Assembly: GCA_050290865.1 (NCBI GenBank)
Contig: JBNKIW010000017.1
Coordinates: 1 to 64,000 of the forward strand
Reading direction: 5' to 3'
DNA length: 64,000 nt
DNA from: JARRLC01 sp050290865
Lineage (GTDB): Bacteria > Pseudomonadota > Alphaproteobacteria > Rhizobiales > Rhodomicrobiaceae
Shown: positions 61,083 through 64,000 of the stretch, in pieces
How the letters are laid out: each line of letters opens with the position of its first letter
How positions within the stretch are numbered: the stretch's first letter is position 1
Made by a program: the position numbers and the translations under genes
Notes under the pieces: generated by a model
Seen by the model: only the letters and a program-made list of their open reading frames with translations
What the model was told of the DNA's origin: nothing
The model's database searches: none

Positions 61083-61406
61083 CCGGCCCGCATGTCTGGC
61101 CCGAATTCACGTCGAAGAACAGACACCGCGGGACGAGATGGCATGTGCCACCGGACTATGCGGCATGTCCCTCTCGGCGTGGAACCTCCACGCTCCCCCC
61201 GGCGGCGGCGAACCTTCCACAATGGCCAGGCGTCACGCCGTCGGGATTCCACGACAATATCCTCCATCAGCCGTCGGCGAAAAGGCGGAGACGGCGACAA
61301 AACACACGTCATTACAGCGCACTAATTTAACAGATGCGCTGCTAGTGTTGCTCCCCAATCGCGTCTTGCGGACAAGAGGATCGCGAGCGTCTGCAAAAGA
61401 CGCAAC
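61083..61406. other. 324-bp gene-free region before the HD-GYP gene
   Basis: The open frames here have no family similarity. An AT-richer patch around 61310-61330 (gcgcactaatttaacagatg) could be a promoter. Nothing else recognised. Confidence 0.5.
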
Positions 61407-63947
61407 ATGAATGAATGCGCACACCGAAATGCGCTTCCTTGTTGCGTGGGCGCGGCGGTTTTTCATCCTTCGCCCGGCGTTTTATGGGAACCGGTTCTTA
61501 TGAGGTTCACTTCGAAGAAAGCGGGAGCGGGCGGTGAGTTGGCGGAACCCCAGCCCCCTCGATTGGCCTCACCTGCCAGTCCCCGCGAGAGCCCGGACGA
61601 GGCCGGACGCGAGATCCTGAGCCAGGCGCTCGCCCAGACGAGCGAAGCGATCCTCATCCTGGACAGGGATCTTCGCGTCAGCTACGCGAACGCGGCCTTT
61701 TCCAGGCTGACCGACTATGATGCGCGGGAACTGGTGAACGCGTCCGTCGCCACGCTCGGTCCACTGCCGCTTCCGGGACTTCCGGCCGATCCCCCAGGAT
61801 TCGAGGCATGGATCCGCGAACGTGGCTCCGTGAGCGGCGAAGGGATGGTGCCGACAAAGACTGCCGGTCCGATCCCCGCTTATATTACCATTTCCCCGGT
61901 CTCCGATGCCGGCGGAGACATCGTCGCCTATGTGACAACGTATTTCGATCTCCGCCCGGTCAAGCAGGCCGAAGCTCAATTGCATGAGAGCGAAGAGCGG
62001 TTCCGCGCCATCAGCACCGCCGCCCAGGACGCCATCCTCGTCATCGACGATTCCGGCGGCATCTGCTTCTGGAACACCGCCGCCAGCCGACTCTTTGGTT
62101 ACAGCGAAGAGGATGCGCTCGGCCAGGACGCGCATCTGTTCCTGGTACCGCCACGATACCATCAGGCCTATCTGGCCGCCTGGCCCCGCTTCGCCAGAGA
62201 GGGCCAGGGGGCGGTAGTCGGGAAGATCCTGACGTCCGACGGGCAGCGGAAGGATGGCACGGAATTCCCGGTCGAAGTCTCGGTTTCAGGGTTCAACCTC
62301 CGGGGGCACTGGCATGCCGTCGGCGTCATCCGCGACATCACCGAGCGCAAACAGGCGGAACATCAGCTTCGGCTCTTTCGCGAACTGCTCGACAATTCCA
62401 ACGACGCAATCGAAGTCATCGATCCCGAGACGATGCGCTTCCTCGACGTCAACGACAGAGAATGCCGCGATCTGGGCTACAGCCGGGATGAGCTTCTCTC
62501 CATGACCGTGTCCGATGTCGATCCCGGCTTCACTCCGACGCCCGAGGACATCGTCAACGTCCGGATCCAGGGACCTCGAATGGCGGTATTCGAACGCATT
62601 CACCGGCGCAAAGACGGCTCCACATTTCCCGTCGAAGTCAGCGCGAGGCTTATCGACGCCGAGGGCAAGACCTACGTGTTGAGCATCGCGCGCGATATCA
62701 CCGAGCGCAAGCGGGCGGAGAACGCTCTCAGGCGCACCAACCGGGCCTTGCGGACACTCAGCGCATGTAATCTGACGCTGGTCCGTGCCACGCAGGAGCA
62801 GCAGCTTCTGGCCGACATGTGCAAGGCGGTCGTCGAACAGGGCGGCTACCATTTTGCCTGGGTCGGCTTCAAAGTGCACGACGAAGAAAGAAGCGTGCGG
62901 CGGGTGGCCAGCGCGGGCTGCCACGCAGGCTGCATGAACGTGCTGCGGCTGAGTTGGGCGAACAACGAGCATGGGCAGACCCCCTCGAGCCAGGCGTTGC
63001 GTCAGGGGACCGTGCAAATCGTCAGGGACATATTCACCGATCCGCAGGCGGCTTCCCTGCGCGAGCACGCGCGCGAATGCGGTTATGCTTCCTGTCTTGC
63101 GCTCCCGCTCAAGGACGATGGGAACGAGGTCTTCGGCGTGCTCACAATCTGCGCCCTAGAGGCCGAGGGCTTCGACGAAGATGAGACAAGCCTCCTGCAG
63201 GAGCTTGCCGGCGATGTCGCTTTCGGCGTCCAGAATCTGCGCACGCGCCAGCAGCGCGACCAATTGGAGCAGGAGAACCTCCGGAATCTGCAACGGGTCA
63301 AGGGAGCCCTGCTCGGCACGGTCAGCGCCGTTGCCCACATGGCCGAACAGCGCGATCCCTACACCGCCGGCCACCAGAACCGCGTCGCCCGACTCGCCTG
63401 CGCAATTGCGAACGATCTCGGGCTGGACGCCGACCGTATCGAGGGGCTGCGGCTCGGAGCGATGATCCACGATATCGGCAAGATCGCGATGCCGGCCGAA
63501 ATCCTCAACCGGCCGGGCAGACTCACCGCGCCCGAACTGGAGATTCTCAAATCCCACGCCCAGGCCGGCTTTGAGATCATCAGAGAGGTCAGTTTTCCCT
63601 GGCCGGTCGCCGAGATGGTGCTGCAGCACCACGAGCGGCTCGACGGCTCCGGTTACCCGCGGGGTCTCAAGGGCGACGATATCTGCCTGGAAGCACGCAT
63701 CATCGGCATCGCCGACGCCGTGGATGCGGTGTGCGCTCACCGCCCGTACCGTCCGGCGCTTGGCATCGAGAAGGCGCTTTCCATCATCGAAACCGGTCGC
63801 GGAAAAGTCTTCGATACTGCAGCGGCCGACGCCTGCCTGAGCCTGTTCCGGGAAAAGGGATACGCGCTTGGCGACGAAACAGAGGACGCCGGGGAAGCGG
63901 AGGCCGGGTTGGAACAGGCCCTCCTGAGGGGAATTCACAGCGTCTGA
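61407..63947 (+). CDS. PAS-PAS-PAS-GAF-HD-GYP c-di-GMP phosphodiesterase
   Basis: An 846-residue cytosolic signalling protein. Three PAS domains occupy about 60-180 (AILILDRDLRVSYANAAFSR), 195-315 (AILVIDDSGGICFWNTAASR) and 325-440 (DAIEVIDPETMRFLDVNDRE); the second and third end in DITERK. A GAF domain follows (about 455-610). The HD-GYP domain has H688-D689 in GAMIHDIGKIAMPAEI, H741-H742 in VLQHHERLDGSGYPRGLKGD with the GYP, and all metal ligands seen in active enzymes. It should break c-di-GMP in response to a redox or ligand signal sensed by the PAS domains. The start at 61407 could instead be the ATG at 61500. It lies next to the rhamnose locus, so control of surface polysaccharide is possible. 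Confidence 0.93.
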   Translation: MNECAHRNALPCCVGAAVFHPSPGVLWEPVLMRFTSKKAGAGGELAEPQPPRLASPASPRESPDEAGREILSQALAQTSEAILILDRDLRVSYANAAFSRLTDYDARELVNASVATLGPLPLPGLPADPPGFEAWIRERGSVSGEGMVPTKTAGPIPAYITISPVSDAGGDIVAYVTTYFDLRPVKQAEAQLHESEERFRAISTAAQDAILVIDDSGGICFWNTAASRLFGYSEEDALGQDAHLFLVPPRYHQAYLAAWPRFAREGQGAVVGKILTSDGQRKDGTEFPVEVSVSGFNLRGHWHAVGVIRDITERKQAEHQLRLFRELLDNSNDAIEVIDPETMRFLDVNDRECRDLGYSRDELLSMTVSDVDPGFTPTPEDIVNVRIQGPRMAVFERIHRRKDGSTFPVEVSARLIDAEGKTYVLSIARDITERKRAENALRRTNRALRTLSACNLTLVRATQEQQLLADMCKAVVEQGGYHFAWVGFKVHDEERSVRRVASAGCHAGCMNVLRLSWANNEHGQTPSSQALRQGTVQIVRDIFTDPQAASLREHARECGYASCLALPLKDDGNEVFGVLTICALEAEGFDEDETSLLQELAGDVAFGVQNLRTRQQRDQLEQENLRNLQRVKGALLGTVSAVAHMAEQRDPYTAGHQNRVARLACAIANDLGLDADRIEGLRLGAMIHDIGKIAMPAEILNRPGRLTAPELEILKSHAQAGFEIIREVSFPWPVAEMVLQHHERLDGSGYPRGLKGDDICLEARIIGIADAVDAVCAHRPYRPALGIEKALSIIETGRGKVFDTAAADACLSLFREKGYALGDETEDAGEAEAGLEQALLRGIHSV

Positions 63948-64000
63948 CCGCTCTGCGGCGAGACGTCGAAATCATCGGCCACCGCGCACGGACTGCCAAC

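Overview
The window reads as a high-GC alphaproteobacterial chromosome segment. Its closest gene-order match, from memory, is the Hyphomicrobiales/Rhizobiales. Supporting markers are the ubiG / lysC-ptsP-prfA-prmC-DUF4167 run, the murU-addB-addA-trxA run, a degP-response regulator-histidine kinase run, an ethylmalonyl-CoA-pathway-type mesaconyl-CoA hydratase, and TPR-ispE near glyQ. I found no rRNA, tRNA, CRISPR array or intact prophage. Most of the DNA is ordinary core genome, coding on both strands.

Layout. 1-1.3 kb is an IS4-type transposase remnant beside a broken NAD-dependent epimerase, i.e. decayed accessory DNA. 1.3-5.3 kb holds ispE, a TPR lipoprotein-like/secreted protein and glyQ (minus strand; glyS is not here). 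5.4-7.3 kb is a YddA-type ABC transporter that carries an assembly join: 9 N flanked by a 78-bp exact duplication. 7.5-11.1 kb is a divergent pair, a GH3 beta-glucosidase and a GH144-like endo-beta-1,2-glucanase. 11.3-16.1 kb has alaS and a two-component system. 16.3-19.3 kb has DegP and a divergent trypsin/peptidoglycan-binding fusion. 19.4-25 kb has a GNAT acetyltransferase, mesaconyl-CoA hydratase, a first OpgG/OpgD protein, ribF, a MaoC hydratase and ubiG. 25.3-32.3 kb is lysC-ptsP-prfA-prmC-DUF4167. 32.8-36.4 kb has a pentapeptide-repeat membrane protein and DsbD/ScsB. 36.9-40.7 kb is an opgG-opgH operon for osmoregulated periplasmic glucan. 40.7-44.1 kb is a redox cluster: octaheme cytochrome c of the tetrathionate-reductase family, a b-type quinol cytochrome, a group II truncated haemoglobin and a small membrane protein. 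44.4-53 kb is a repair block (alkA, trxA, addA, addB) plus murU. 53.4-57.1 kb has a DUF4389 protein, a LonB/YcbZ-like protease and a USP-like partner. 57.4-61.1 kb is a glycosyltransferase-gmd-rmd GDP-D-rhamnose cluster. 61.4-63.9 kb is a PAS-PAS-PAS-GAF-HD-GYP c-di-GMP phosphodiesterase.

How it fits together. The strongest recurring theme is beta-1,2-glucan. OpgH polymerises it, two Tat-exported OpgG/OpgD (GH186-type) proteins trim or branch it, and the GH144-like/GH3 pair looks able to break it to glucose. A second theme is envelope upkeep (DegP, trypsin-PG-binding, DsbD, MurU, GDP-rhamnose). A third is a compact respiratory or detoxification module with a possible ArsR-type operator in front of it. 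The best candidates for new biology are the apparently cytoplasmic beta-1,2-glucanase/beta-glucosidase pair in a genome that also makes OPG, and the octaheme-cytochrome b-trHb operon. Several strong inverted repeats in gene-free DNA (16204-16258, 31499-31541, 4133-4179) are not explained by the genes around them.
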